Notes under the pieces: generated by a model
Told to the model about the DNA's origin: nothing
The model's input: the letters and a program-made list of their open reading frames with translations, nothing else
Databases searched by the model: none
Made by a program: the position numbers and the translations under genes
Shown here: piece by piece, positions 36,763 through 46,484 of the stretch
How the letters are laid out: each line of letters begins with the position of its first letter
How positions within the stretch are numbered: the first letter of the stretch is position 1
DNA from: Alphaproteobacteria bacterium
Lineage (GTDB): Bacteria > Pseudomonadota > Alphaproteobacteria > UBA6615
Length of the DNA stretch: 64,000 nucleotides
NCBI GenBank assembly: GCA_022449545.1
Contig: JAKUPN010000001.1
Span: forward strand, 62,001-126,000
Reading direction: 5' to 3'

Positions 36763-37965
36763 ATGTCAACCGAAACAGAAAACAAGGGCTTACTGCCCTC
36801 AGGCCTACACGATCTCCTTCCTCCAAACGCAGCTCTGGAGGACAGAACGATACGTGCACTAATAGATACGTTTAGCTCGTTTGGTTATGACCACGTTAAA
36901 CCTCCCCTTGTCGAATTTGAGAGCACCTTAACAGCTTCAGAGGAGAACGGCGGCGGAACTCTCTCAGGGCAAATGTTCCGAATAATGGATCCGACAAGCG
37001 AAAAAATGATGGGAGTAAGAGCTGACATCACTTTACAAGTGGCAAGAATTGCTGAAACACGACTTAAGTACAAAGCCCGTCCTCTTCGACTATCATACGC
37101 AGGTGAAGTTTTAAGAGTGAAAGGAAGTCAACTAAGACCTGAACGTATGTTTGCTCAAGCAGGAGTTGAATTGATCGGTTCAAATGATATCTCTTCAGAT
37201 GTTGAGATGGTTGTTTTAGCAAGCAATGCTCTTGCCGCTGCTGGCATCAGTGACCCGACTATAGATTTAAATTCTCCTGCTTTAGTCACAAATATATTAT
37301 CAGATATCGATATCGATCAGAACATAATTAAGCATTTACGATCAGCATTAGACCATAAAGATGCAACTGAGGTTCATAACGTGGTTCGTAAATACGAAAC
37401 CGCTTTAGGGAAAAAAGCTGATGCACTATATGGCCTGGTAGGAGCCATAGGCTCTGCAGAAGATGTTATTTCTAAATTACGGCATTTGGAATTGCCAGAT
37501 TTGGCCGTTGTCGAATTAGATCGATTGGAATCAGTTGTTACAGGGGTTATAGAGGCAGGCAGTAAACTATCCTTAACAATTGATCCTGTCGAATATAGAG
37601 GTTTTGAGTATCACACTGGCGTTAGTTTTACAATTTTCGCTGCTGGGGTTAGGGGAGAGTTAGGTAGAGGTGGACGCTACATAACTTCTTCTAACGAGCC
37701 TGCTACTGGATTTTCTTTATATCTCGATTCAATCATGAGGGCATTACCAGACCCACCTAGTCCCCAAAAACTCTATTTACCATCCGAAGTCACCGCTGAA
37801 GTTGCTAAAGTATTAAGGTCCGACGGATGGATTACTGTGACAGGTCTAACACCAATTAATGATATATCCGCAGAGGCCAGAAGGCTGGAATGCAGTCATT
37901 GTTGGATTGAGGGGAAAATATTATCTTCGATTGACCAAACCGACATCAGTCCAAAGGAGGCATAA
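36763..37965 (+). CDS. hisZ: ATP phosphoribosyltransferase regulatory subunit
   Basis: 400 residues, related to class II histidyl-tRNA synthetase but lacking tRNA-binding. It partners with short-form HisG in the first step of histidine synthesis. It starts LLPSGLHDLLPPNAALEDR and has LEFESTL-like FESTLTASEENGGG, RADITLQVARIAETRL and LRLSYAGEVLRVKGS. The C-terminal part has YRGFEYHTGVSFTIFAAGVRGELGRGGRY. It ends one base before the purA ATG, with the purA ribosome binding site AGGAGG inside its last codons. Confidence 0.93.
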   Translation: MSTETENKGLLPSGLHDLLPPNAALEDRTIRALIDTFSSFGYDHVKPPLVEFESTLTASEENGGGTLSGQMFRIMDPTSEKMMGVRADITLQVARIAETRLKYKARPLRLSYAGEVLRVKGSQLRPERMFAQAGVELIGSNDISSDVEMVVLASNALAAAGISDPTIDLNSPALVTNILSDIDIDQNIIKHLRSALDHKDATEVHNVVRKYETALGKKADALYGLVGAIGSAEDVISKLRHLELPDLAVVELDRLESVVTGVIEAGSKLSLTIDPVEYRGFEYHTGVSFTIFAAGVRGELGRGGRYITSSNEPATGFSLYLDSIMRALPDPPSPQKLYLPSEVTAEVAKVLRSDGWITVTGLTPINDISAEARRLECSHCWIEGKILSSIDQTDISPKEA

Positions 37966-39258
37966 ATGGCTAATGTTGCTGTCGTAGGCTCCCAATGGGG
38001 TGACGAAGGAAAAGGAAAAATAGTAGATTGGTTATCTGAAAGAGCTGATATAGTTGTTAGGTTTCAGGGAGGGCACAATGCAGGCCACACTCTTGTAATC
38101 GGAGATCGCACTTATAAGCTTAGTCTACTGCCTTCCGGTGTAGTTAGACCCAAAAAAATAGGGGTTATAGGTAATGGTGTTGTTGTAGATCCTTGGGCAT
38201 TAATCAAAGAGATTGAGACCGTATCAAGTCAGGGTGTTTCTATCACACCAAATAATTTAAAAATAGCTGATAGTGTTCCTCTAATATTACCTTTACATCA
38301 ACAACTAGATAACGCACTTGAAAAGGCTAGGGGTAATAGTAAAATCGGCACCACAGGACGTGGCATAGGCCCAGCTTACGAAGATAAAGTAGGAAGGAGA
38401 GCAATACGTTTATGCGATCTAAATGACAGAGAAACGCTAAATTCTCGACTAGAACAGCTTTTGTTCCATCACAATGCATTACTTAGAGGATTGGGAGTCA
38501 AAGAAGCTAATCCAGAAGAAATACTTAACAATCTAGAGAGTGTTGCATCTAAACTACTACAGTTTTCATGTCCAGTTTGGAGTTGGTTAGATGAAGCAAA
38601 AAAATCAGGGAAACGAATCCTTTTTGAAGGCGCACAAGGTGCGATGTTGGACGTCGACCACGGCACATACCCATTTGTTACCTCATCAAATACAGTAGCT
38701 GGTCAAGCTGCCGCTGGATCAGGTGTAGGGCCAAGTTCAATAGGCTACATTCTAGGAATTACCAAAGCTTATACCACTCGTGTTGGTAGTGGCCCATTCC
38801 CAAGTGAACAGGATAATGAGATAGGAGAGTTATTAGGACAAAAAGGACATGAATTTGGGACAGTAACAGGTCGCAAACGACGGTGCGGCTGGTTTGATGC
38901 AGTTATGGTACGGCAAGCCGTTACTATTGGCGGAATTGATGGTATAGCCTTAACTAAAGTTGACGTATTGGATGGTTTAGAGAAAATAAAAATGTGTACA
39001 GGATACTTACTTAACGGCAATAGAATTAATTACTTACCACCAAGCATCTTAGAACAGGGTCAAGTCGAGCCCATCTATGAAACTTTTGAAGGGTGGAGCG
39101 AAAGCACCGTTGGTGCGAGGAGCTGGATGGATCTGCCAGCAACAGCAATAAAATATGTGCGTCGAATAGAAGAATTAATTGGTGCGCCAGTTGCACTACT
39201 ATCAACTAGCCCAGAACGTCAAGACACTATACTAGTTAAAGACCCATTTAGTGATTAA
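37966..39258 (+). CDS. purA: adenylosuccinate synthetase
   Basis: 430 residues. It makes adenylosuccinate from IMP, Asp and GTP, the committed step to AMP. The P-loop-like start [76 protein letters not shown] and [14 protein letters not shown] are all present. Strong AGGAGG 7 bases before the ATG, placed in the end of hisZ, indicates coupled translation. hisZ-purA is a typical alphaproteobacterial pair. Confidence 0.98.
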   Translation: MANVAVVGSQWGDEGKGKIVDWLSERADIVVRFQGGHNAGHTLVIGDRTYKLSLLPSGVVRPKKIGVIGNGVVVDPWALIKEIETVSSQGVSITPNNLKIADSVPLILPLHQQLDNALEKARGNSKIGTTGRGIGPAYEDKVGRRAIRLCDLNDRETLNSRLEQLLFHHNALLRGLGVKEANPEEILNNLESVASKLLQFSCPVWSWLDEAKKSGKRILFEGAQGAMLDVDHGTYPFVTSSNTVAGQAAAGSGVGPSSIGYILGITKAYTTRVGSGPFPSEQDNEIGELLGQKGHEFGTVTGRKRRCGWFDAVMVRQAVTIGGIDGIALTKVDVLDGLEKIKMCTGYLLNGNRINYLPPSILEQGQVEPIYETFEGWSESTVGARSWMDLPATAIKYVRRIEELIGAPVALLSTSPERQDTILVKDPFSD

Positions 39259-39304
39259 CTAACCTAATATTTTATCGGAATTTCTTATATGTAGAGCGAA
39301 TATT

Positions 39305-40195
39305 CTAAGAAAGAGCTGCGTTCTGTTCACTAACCTGACTATGAATAGTTTTTTGCAATTTTTCAAATGCTCTTACTTCTATTTGTCTAACACGCTCACG
39401 GCTAATACCATACGTTTTTGACAGTTCTTCTAAGGTAAGAGGATTTTCCTTAAGTCTTCTTTCCGTTAGAATGTGCTGCTCACGGTCATTCAAACCTGAC
39501 ATAGCCGCACTAAGCATTTCTCGTCGCTTCTCTAGTTCGTCTTCTTCAGCAATCACTATTTCTTGAGAATCTGACTCGTCAACCAGCCAGTCCATCCACT
39601 CGCCCTCACCTTCACCATCTGTCCTGACAGTAGCGTTAAGAGAAGCATCCGGCCCTGAAAGACGACGATTCATTGAGATTACATCTGCCTCAGCAACGTT
39701 CAGTTCAGTAGCAATTTTTTCAACATTTTCCGGTGAAAGATCACCCTCATCCAACGCTTTTAATTTCCCTTTCATCCGTCTTAGGTTAAAAAATAACTTT
39801 TTTTGAGCCGCTGTAGTGCCCATTTTAACTAGGCTCCATGAATGAAGTATATATTCCTGCATAGAAGCCCTTATCCACCACATGGCATAAGTAGCCAAAC
39901 GAAATCCTTTATCAGGATCAAACTTTTTAACGGCCTGCATTAACCCTATGTTCCCCTCAGAAATCATCTCCGCTAGTGGAAGTCCATAACCCCGATAGCC
40001 CATAGCTATCTTCGCAACTAACCGAAGATGACTAGTGACTAATTTGTGAGCGGCATCAACATCTTCATGCTCAATCCACCGTTTGGCTAGCATGAATTCC
40101 TCATCATGAGAAAGCATCGGAAACTTCCGGATCTCATTCAAGTACCTCGAAAGATTACCCTCAGGAGTCAAACTTGGAAGGTTAGGTGTTGCCAT
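39305..40195 (-). CDS. rpoH: RNA polymerase sigma factor RpoH (sigma-32)
   Basis: 296 residues. Heat-shock sigma factor. Region 1.2 (NLSRYLNEIRKFPMLSHDEE), region 2 with GNIGLMQAVKKFDPDKGFRLATYAMWWIRASMQEYILHSW, the RpoH box region QKKLFFNLRR, and region 4 helix-turn-helix LTLEELSKTYGISRERVRQIE are visible. The QKKLFFNLRR stretch is characteristic of RpoH over RpoD. It follows rluD by 146 bp on the same strand, and rluD-rpoH is a conserved pair in Alphaproteobacteria. Confidence 0.96.
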   Translation of the reverse strand: MATPNLPSLTPEGNLSRYLNEIRKFPMLSHDEEFMLAKRWIEHEDVDAAHKLVTSHLRLVAKIAMGYRGYGLPLAEMISEGNIGLMQAVKKFDPDKGFRLATYAMWWIRASMQEYILHSWSLVKMGTTAAQKKLFFNLRRMKGKLKALDEGDLSPENVEKIATELNVAEADVISMNRRLSGPDASLNATVRTDGEGEGEWMDWLVDESDSQEIVIAEEDELEKRREMLSAAMSGLNDREQHILTERRLKENPLTLEELSKTYGISRERVRQIEVRAFEKLQKTIHSQVSEQNAALS

Positions 40196-40341
40196 CTTGT
40201 GTTATCCCAACGTATTTGGACTGAAACGTATACAAAGTTTTCTTTAAATATTACAAAAAAACACTAATTAAAACCCATCAGAAACAGTTTATCTGATCCT
40301 ATAATTAACCATATAAAGACTTTTTTCTATGATTCAAGGCT

Positions 40342-41382
40342 CTAAAACGATTCTAAACTATTTATTAAGTTTTCCATGTCATTTGGTAATTTTGTTTCGA
40401 AATGAAGCTTTTTATTGAATCTAGGGTGTTTGAAACCAAGTTGAAATGCATGCAGGGCTTGACGATTAAAGTTTTTCAGAACAAATAAACTCTCTGATTT
40501 TTTCTTAAAATCAGTATTGTTGTATTTATTTTTTAGAAACGATTTTTTACCCCCAAAATATAGAGGATCTCCAATAATGGAGTTACCTATATAATTTAAA
40601 TGTACGCGTATTTGATGAGTGCGACCGGTAAGTAATTTACAAATCAAAACGCTAGCAAAAGGAGGAACTGAAGTTCCCAACACCCTTTCTATTTTATAGT
40701 TAGTGATAGCGGTTTTTCCATTGCGATTTACAACAGCCATTTTTTTTCGGTTGTTAGGGCTCCTTCCAATAAGAGTTTTTATTTCATTAGTTGCTGCTTT
40801 TGGGGAACCAAAGACAATAGCTCTATATGCACGATCGACAGATCGATCGCTAAATTGTTTTGAAAGAGACTCATGAGCCAACGAGGTTTTAGCCACAACC
40901 ATGGCGCCACTTGTATTTTTATCCAGCCTATGAACAATTCCTGGGCGAGCCTCACCGCCTATGCCCTTTAGGCTTTCTCCACAATGAGAAATAAGTGCAT
41001 TTACTAAAGTGCGATCTGGATTTCCTGGTGCAGGATGAACCACTAATCCAGCAGGTTTATCAATAACAATAAGATCTTCATCTTCAAACAAAATATTTAA
41101 AGGTATATTCTGACCTTGAGGGATAGCAGATTGAGTTATTGGAATAATAAAATTAAAACTATCTCCTTCAGATACTCGACGAGAAGGTTGTTTTAGGGTT
41201 TTTCCATTTTGAGTTAAATTCCCTTCTAAAATAAGTGTTTTAACACGTGAACGGGACATGCCATCGATTAAACCTGCCAAGGCCATATCTAGCCGTTGAC
41301 CAGACTCAGCCTGAGTAAAGTCTATATTAATCGCTTTACCTTCCAGACCTTCAACAGAGATTTTCTTGCGTTTATTGTCCAC
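40342..41382 (-). CDS. rluD: 23S rRNA pseudouridine synthase (RluD type)
   Basis: 346 residues. An N-terminal S4 RNA-binding domain (about 27-80, QRLDMALAGLIDGMSRSRVKTLI) is followed by the RluA-type catalytic domain. The catalytic Asp154 is in GIVHRLDKNTSGAMVVAKT. Additional family segments are VIDKPAGLVVHPAPG, HQIRVHLNYIGNSIIGDPLYFGG and the C-terminal RQALHAFQLGF. It modifies 23S rRNA helix 69 uridines. The start is only 11 bp from the divergent start of the next gene. Confidence 0.94.
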   Translation of the reverse strand: MDNKRKKISVEGLEGKAINIDFTQAESGQRLDMALAGLIDGMSRSRVKTLILEGNLTQNGKTLKQPSRRVSEGDSFNFIIPITQSAIPQGQNIPLNILFEDEDLIVIDKPAGLVVHPAPGNPDRTLVNALISHCGESLKGIGGEARPGIVHRLDKNTSGAMVVAKTSLAHESLSKQFSDRSVDRAYRAIVFGSPKAATNEIKTLIGRSPNNRKKMAVVNRNGKTAITNYKIERVLGTSVPPFASVLICKLLTGRTHQIRVHLNYIGNSIIGDPLYFGGKKSFLKNKYNNTDFKKKSESLFVLKNFNRQALHAFQLGFKHPRFNKKLHFETKLPNDMENLINSLESF

Positions 41383-41393
41383 GGCTCTAGACT

Positions 41394-41720
41394 ATGATGA
41401 CCACACATGCAGGGAGTATGCGCAAAGTGCAACTTATTAAAGGTCTAGTTATTTTCATGTCGATACTTATTTTTCTCGGTTTAATAGCTTTGGTATGGAC
41501 TATTTTCAACTTAAATGAACCTTCTAACAACATAAACAATTCAACACTTCCTGAAAAGATATCGCTTGGAATACCTAAACATTGTGAAATATCCGAAATA
41601 AAATTGAATACAAAATTTTTAACAGTAAGAACTTATTCATCCAACAAATTAATTGAGTGTGATCAGATCTATATAATAAATTTATCAAAAGGCCGGGTAG
41701 TAAGTACGGTGGGTCGTTAA
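41394..41720 (+). CDS. small single-pass membrane protein (DUF6476-like)
   Basis: 108 residues. One N-terminal transmembrane helix (LIKGLVIFMSILIFLGLIALVWTI) and a periplasmic tail with a Cys pair (HCEISEIKLN, ECDQIYIIN). It resembles the short DUF6476-type proteins found beside rluD and rpoH in Alphaproteobacteria, but the family call is from memory of length and position. An alternative ATG at 41418 has AGGGAG almost touching it. The gene ends exactly where the threonine aldolase ATG begins. Confidence 0.72.
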   Translation: MMTTHAGSMRKVQLIKGLVIFMSILIFLGLIALVWTIFNLNEPSNNINNSTLPEKISLGIPKHCEISEIKLNTKFLTVRTYSSNKLIECDQIYIINLSKGRVVSTVGR

Positions 41721-42761
41721 ATGACAGTGAACCTTAGCAGTGATAACGTTAGTGGCGCTTCTCCTTCAATTCTAGAGGCGTTAGTTTCAGCTGCCAATGA
41801 AGTGGCGATGCCATATGGTAATGATAAATGGACTAGAGACGTCGAAGAAAAACTAAGCCAAATATTTGAAACTAAGCTTGTAATAATTCCTGTATCAACA
41901 GGCACTGCAGCAAACGCTATAGCTTTGAGCGCAATCACACCAGCCTATGGCGCCATCTATTGTCATTCATCGAGTCATGCATATAAAGACGAATGCGGTG
42001 CCCCGGAATTTTATAGCGGAGGAGCAAAAATGATTCCGCTTGAGGGCAGAAATGGCAAAATTTTCGAACCCGATTTAAAAGAAAAACTTAAAAATTGGCG
42101 ACCCAATGGGGTTCATAACGTATTGCCTGCAGCATTAACAATATCTCAAGCGACTGAGTTTGGGACTATTTATAACATCGAGGAAATTCAGGCCTTAACG
42201 AAAACTGCTCACGAACATTCGATGATGGTTCATATGGATGGAGCCCGGTTTGCAAACTCACTTGTACAACAGAATATAAGTCCTGCAGATGCGACGTGGA
42301 AAAGTGGTGTAGATGTAATGAGTTTAGGTGCCACCAAAAATGGCGCATTGGCTGCAGAAGCAATAATATTTTTTAAAACTGAGCTTGCAAATAGAATTCC
42401 CGAAATTCATAAACGTGGCGGTCATTTGCTTTCAAAAATGCGTTTTATTACTTGCCAGCTCGATGCCTATCTAACAAATGACTTATGGAAAACCAACGCA
42501 TCAAATGCGAATAATGCAGCCAAGATTCTGGCTGAAGGTTTGAGTGCCTTTAACTTCGCAACTTTAAAATATCCAGTAGAGGCAAATGAAATTTTTGTAT
42601 CTCTTCCTGAATACATAATTGATAAATTGGAGAAAAATGGATTTGGATTTTATAGAATAGGAGACGAAGGAGTAATTCGACTAGTTACCTCTTTTAACAC
42701 CGATGTGTCCGATGTTGATGCTTTCTTATCAGCAATTAACCATCATTCTAAATATTTATAA
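41721..42761 (+). CDS. ltaE: low-specificity L-threonine aldolase
   Basis: 346 residues, fold type I PLP enzyme that splits threonine (and allo-threonine) to glycine and acetaldehyde. VHMDGARFANS supplies the PLP-binding Asp173, and the Schiff-base lysine is K206 in MSLGATKNGALAAEAI. The start MTVNLSSDNVSGASPSILEAL is typical. The ATG directly abuts the stop of the small membrane protein gene, so translation is probably coupled. Glycine from this enzyme is also the co-substrate of HemA. Confidence 0.93.
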   Translation: MTVNLSSDNVSGASPSILEALVSAANEVAMPYGNDKWTRDVEEKLSQIFETKLVIIPVSTGTAANAIALSAITPAYGAIYCHSSSHAYKDECGAPEFYSGGAKMIPLEGRNGKIFEPDLKEKLKNWRPNGVHNVLPAALTISQATEFGTIYNIEEIQALTKTAHEHSMMVHMDGARFANSLVQQNISPADATWKSGVDVMSLGATKNGALAAEAIIFFKTELANRIPEIHKRGGHLLSKMRFITCQLDAYLTNDLWKTNASNANNAAKILAEGLSAFNFATLKYPVEANEIFVSLPEYIIDKLEKNGFGFYRIGDEGVIRLVTSFNTDVSDVDAFLSAINHHSKYL

Positions 42762-42880
42762 GAATAATATGTAAATAGATGCTAATTATTTACCTACGGT
42801 TTGTAAAATTTGACTTAGATCACAAGGTTGCGCTTGAATTGCTAGACCAGTTTCGATATTGAATTATATATGCTGAAAGA

Positions 42881-42956
42881 GTCCCCTTCGTCTAGTGGCC
42901 TAGGACAACGGCCTCTCACGCCGTAAACACGGGTTCGAGTCCCGTAGGGGACACCA
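42881..42956 (+). tRNA. tRNA-Glu (CTC)
   Basis: Full cloverleaf with encoded CCA. Acceptor GTCCCCT pairs with AGGGGAC. The anticodon stem ACGGC/GCCGT closes the 7-base loop CTCTCAC with anticodon CTC (reads GAG). The T arm CGGGTTCGAGTCCCG is standard. The discriminator is A and CCA follows at 42954-42956. It lies between threonine aldolase and the dioxygenase gene and marks the edge of the accessory part of the window. Confidence 0.97.
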
Positions 42957-42997
42957 ATTTCAGCTAAGAACTGCAACTAACAGCAGGGGGACGAAAC

Positions 42998-43888
42998 GTG
43001 TCCTTTAGCCTACACCCTATAACGCCAGACTTTGCAGCTGAGATAGGGGATATTAACCTCAGAGAACCTCTTTCAGAGGAGGAATTCACATCGCTAGAAA
43101 GCGCTTTCAACACCTACTCAGTTTTAATTTTTCCTGATCAGAAGCTTTCTGAAAAACATCAGATGAAGTTTAGTTCTCGGTTCGGCCCATTAGAAACATC
43201 AATACAAAAGTTTCGAAAAGGAGTTAAGTTACGTTTAGGGCCAAAGTTTGCTGATGTTTCGAATCTCGGCCCAGACAATAAATTATTAGGAGAGGATAGC
43301 GAGCGACGCTTGTTTAACTCAGGAAACCAATTGTGGCATACCGATAGCTCTTTTATGGAAATACCTGCTAAGTGTTCTTTGCTTTATGCAAAATCGATTC
43401 CCCCAGTGGGGGGGCATACAGAGTTCGTTGACCTAAGAGCAGCGTATGATGCTTTACCAAAAAAAATTAAGGACGATATAAAAGGCCTTGTTGCAGAACA
43501 CTCTATTAGAGAATCACGAATAAAAATAGGTTATAAGGAATTTACATCTGATGAAGTCTCAAGCATGCCTCCAGTTCCTCAAGTTTTAGTTAGAAATCAT
43601 GCTGGATCTGGGCGTAGGACACTTTATCTGGCTTCGCATGCAGCCCGAATTATTGGATTATCAGATAAAGAAGGTAAAGCATTATTAGCGGAATTAATTG
43701 AGCATTCTACACAAAGGCGGTTTGTATATATTCATAGGTGGCGAGCTAATGACCTAGTTATGTGGGATAACCGAAACACTATGCACAGAGGAAAACCTTT
43801 TGAAGATTTAAGATACAAGAGGGACATGCGACGAACTACCGTTAGAGATGTTGCCTCCACCTGTGAACAAGAAGGCATACACCCCTAA
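42998..43888 (+). CDS. TauD/TfdA-family 2-oxoglutarate dioxygenase
   Basis: 296 residues. Fe(II)/2-oxoglutarate dioxygenase with the metal triad H114-x-D116 (LWHTDSSF) and His263 (NTMHRGKPF); the Arg of RDMRRTTV binds 2-oxoglutarate. The length and SRFGPLETSI, GGHTEFVDLRAAYDALP are close to the TfdA-like subgroup that hydroxylates aryloxy or other carboxylates. The start is GTG with GGGGGA 7 bases upstream. It is the first gene after the tRNA-Glu and has no obvious partner. The true substrate is unknown. Confidence 0.88.
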   Translation: MSFSLHPITPDFAAEIGDINLREPLSEEEFTSLESAFNTYSVLIFPDQKLSEKHQMKFSSRFGPLETSIQKFRKGVKLRLGPKFADVSNLGPDNKLLGEDSERRLFNSGNQLWHTDSSFMEIPAKCSLLYAKSIPPVGGHTEFVDLRAAYDALPKKIKDDIKGLVAEHSIRESRIKIGYKEFTSDEVSSMPPVPQVLVRNHAGSGRRTLYLASHAARIIGLSDKEGKALLAELIEHSTQRRFVYIHRWRANDLVMWDNRNTMHRGKPFEDLRYKRDMRRTTVRDVASTCEQEGIHP

Positions 43889-44057
43889 ATTCATTCCATT
43901 AAAGTTAATCTATGGGTATCATCTCTAAATAGTCGACTTAATGTTGCGGCTGATCACTTATATTAATTAATAGAAAATTTTAACCGGATCTTTTTATGCT
44001 TCTCTGAAAAGATTATTGACTTAATAGAGGTTTTATTTTTACGAAATTGTTTATGAT

Positions 44058-45299
44058 ATGGAACATGCATTATTAGATCTGTCAGCTTTACTTCTGACTT
44101 TAGCCTCTATATTTGGCTACATTAATCATATTTGGATCAAGCTTCCGCATACTATAGGAATCTTGGTTATCACACTGTTATTTTCTTTGTCTGTGATAGC
44201 AATTGATCTTATGGTCCCTTCATTAAATTTGGGTGGGATAGTCTCCGGAATAAAATATAATATTAACTTCTCCGATACTTTAATGACAGGATTATTAAGT
44301 TTTTTACTTTTTGCTGGAGCTCTACATGTAGATTTGGAATATTTGGCAAAACAAAAATGGACCATTGGTACGATGGCCAGTGTGGGTGTTATTTTATCCA
44401 CCTTAATTATTGGCTATTTTACTTATTTGCTTTTCAACTTTTTGGGAATTCAGATTCCGCTAGAATACTGCCTTGTGTTTGGCGCCTTAATATCCCCTAC
44501 CGATCCTATTGCTGTTCTTGGAATTATGAAAACTGTAGACGCCCCTAAATCACTTGAAGCAAAAATCTCCGGTGAAAGTTTGTTTAATGATGGCGTCGGA
44601 ATTGTTGTTTTCACAATACTTGCAGCAATTGCTATCTCTAGCGGAAATGAGACTTCATTATCAACGACAAGCATAATTCATTTATTCGTGAGAGAAGCTA
44701 TAGGTGGGATCATACTTGGTTTAGTTACTGGCTTCATTTCATATCGAGCAATAAAATTGATAAATGAATATAATCTTGAGATACTGATTACCCTTGCTCT
44801 AGTAACGCTAACTTATTCTATTGCACTTAACCTCCATGTATCGGGACCTATAGCCGTTGTTGTGGCTGGTATAATGATAGGAAACCAAGGCAAGAAATTT
44901 GCCATGAGTAAAACCACGAGCGATCATCTCTTTAAATTTTGGTCACTAATAGACGAAGTTCTAAATTCTGTTTTATTTTTGATGATTGGATTCGAATTAA
45001 TAGGTATATCATTTACAAAACCAATTTTATTGGCGGTGATTTTCTCAATTCCTATAATGTTAATAGCCCGATTAACCTCAATATCGTTACCTATACTAAT
45101 TTTTTCCCAACCGCGTAATTTTATCCCTCTACTCACTTGGGGCGGCCTAAGAGGGGGTATTTCAGTGGCCTTAGCTCTTTCACTTCCAGACTCCCCTGAA
45201 AAAAATTTCATTCTCGCTATGACATATGGTGTAGTAATTTTCTCAATTGTTTTTCAGGGATTAACTTTTCGACCACTTCTACGACAAATAATTAAATAA
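44058..45299 (+). CDS. CPA1-family Na+/H+ antiporter (NhaP-like)
   Basis: 413 residues with about 11-12 transmembrane helices. The transport core has GALISPTDPIAVLGIM and GESLFNDGVGIVVF, the paired signatures of the CPA1/NHE family, whose Asp residues carry the ion. LTWGGLRGGISVALALSLP near the C-terminus is also typical. No long cytoplasmic regulatory tail is present. It exports Na+ for H+ and fits a saline habitat. It is followed by the enolase-type gene after 62 bp. Confidence 0.93.
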   Translation: MEHALLDLSALLLTLASIFGYINHIWIKLPHTIGILVITLLFSLSVIAIDLMVPSLNLGGIVSGIKYNINFSDTLMTGLLSFLLFAGALHVDLEYLAKQKWTIGTMASVGVILSTLIIGYFTYLLFNFLGIQIPLEYCLVFGALISPTDPIAVLGIMKTVDAPKSLEAKISGESLFNDGVGIVVFTILAAIAISSGNETSLSTTSIIHLFVREAIGGIILGLVTGFISYRAIKLINEYNLEILITLALVTLTYSIALNLHVSGPIAVVVAGIMIGNQGKKFAMSKTTSDHLFKFWSLIDEVLNSVLFLMIGFELIGISFTKPILLAVIFSIPIMLIARLTSISLPILIFSQPRNFIPLLTWGGLRGGISVALALSLPDSPEKNFILAMTYGVVIFSIVFQGLTFRPLLRQIIK

Positions 45300-45361
45300 T
45301 CAGCTCTAAAAAATGTTGGAATTTAAATTATTTTGTTTAAAAACTTAAAAGAGATGTCTCC

Positions 45362-46462
45362 ATGAAAATTTCAAAAATAGAAATATTAGCCGCTGATCTT
45401 CCACTTATCCAACCTATAAAAATGTCTGGAGTTGAAATTGGAGTTTCACAAAATGTTTTTGTCCGGATAGAAACAAATAATGGTTTAACTGGATGGGGAG
45501 AAGCTTCATCTTCACCTGAAATGACTGGAGAAACAGTTGAGAGTATGGTCTCTGTTATCAAATATCTTGTCCCTTTTTTAGTCGGAAGAGATCCATCTGC
45601 CTTTAGTGAAAATCTTCTCGAAATGGACCGTAGAGTTTATGGAAATTCTAGCGCTAAAACTGTAATAGAAATGGCCTGCTATGACATTACAGGAAAGTGC
45701 TTCGAAAAATCAGTTGCAGAATTATTGGGTGGCACTAAAAATTATAGAATGCCCGTAGTACAGATGTTGGCGTCTGGTGATTTAAATAATGATTTAGATG
45801 AAGCTCTACATAAAGCAGACCTCGGTTTTTCTGCAATGAAAATAAAGGTCGGCGGAAAACCTCTTTGTGAAGACATAAAACGCACAGAAACAATTAGTAA
45901 AGAGCTAGATGGGAAAGTCCAACTTTCCGCCGACGCTAATCAGGGCTGGGGTCTGGAGAATGGTATTCTATTTGCTGAAGAGGCAAGCGAATTTCTCGAT
46001 TTTTTAGAACAACCAATAATCGGACATGACATTGAGGGCATGGCTAAGATTGCTAAAATTTCAAATTGCAAAATAAGTGCAGATGAAGGCTTACACAGTT
46101 TGGATGACATTAAAACACATCATGCTGCTAGAGCAGCTCATGGTGGCAGTTTGAAAACAATTAAACTAGGGGGAATTACTAGAGCATTTCAAGCAATAGA
46201 ACTTTTCAAAAAACTGGGCATGAGTGTTAATCTTGCGGGAAAAACAGCTGAAACTAGTATTGCAAGCTCAGCGATCTTGCATATAGCAGCTGCGGCACCA
46301 GATCTTTCTTGGGGGGTCAGTCCTACTGCACCCTATCTTAGTACGGATATAGTCAAGAGCCCTATTAAGGTATATGAAGGTCACGCTGATCCTCCAGAGG
46401 GATGGGGCCTTGGAATCGAGGTAGATGAGGACAAACTATCGGTATTAACGCGCACAATTTAG
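45362..46462 (+). CDS. mandelate racemase/muconate-lactonizing enzyme (MLE subgroup)
   Basis: 366 residues of the enolase superfamily. The catalytic KxK pair is K160-I-K162, Mg2+ ligands are D191 (SADANQGW), E216 (FLEQPI) and D241 (SADEGLHS), and the acceptor lysine is K268 (KTIKLGG). This pattern is the MLE subgroup, which includes cycloisomerases, N-succinyl/N-acyl amino acid racemases and betaine epimerases. A hot-dog thioesterase lies 22 bp downstream. I do not choose a substrate. Confidence 0.9.
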   Translation: MKISKIEILAADLPLIQPIKMSGVEIGVSQNVFVRIETNNGLTGWGEASSSPEMTGETVESMVSVIKYLVPFLVGRDPSAFSENLLEMDRRVYGNSSAKTVIEMACYDITGKCFEKSVAELLGGTKNYRMPVVQMLASGDLNNDLDEALHKADLGFSAMKIKVGGKPLCEDIKRTETISKELDGKVQLSADANQGWGLENGILFAEEASEFLDFLEQPIIGHDIEGMAKIAKISNCKISADEGLHSLDDIKTHHAARAAHGGSLKTIKLGGITRAFQAIELFKKLGMSVNLAGKTAETSIASSAILHIAAAAPDLSWGVSPTAPYLSTDIVKSPIKVYEGHADPPEGWGLGIEVDEDKLSVLTRTI

Positions 46463-46484
46463 TAATATCTTAGGAACATTATCA

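Noticed and set aside
42957-42997. Attachment site duplicating the tRNA-Glu 3' end
   Set aside because: No repeat of GGGTTCGAGTCCCG was found elsewhere in the window; the T arm of the relic at 57596 differs.
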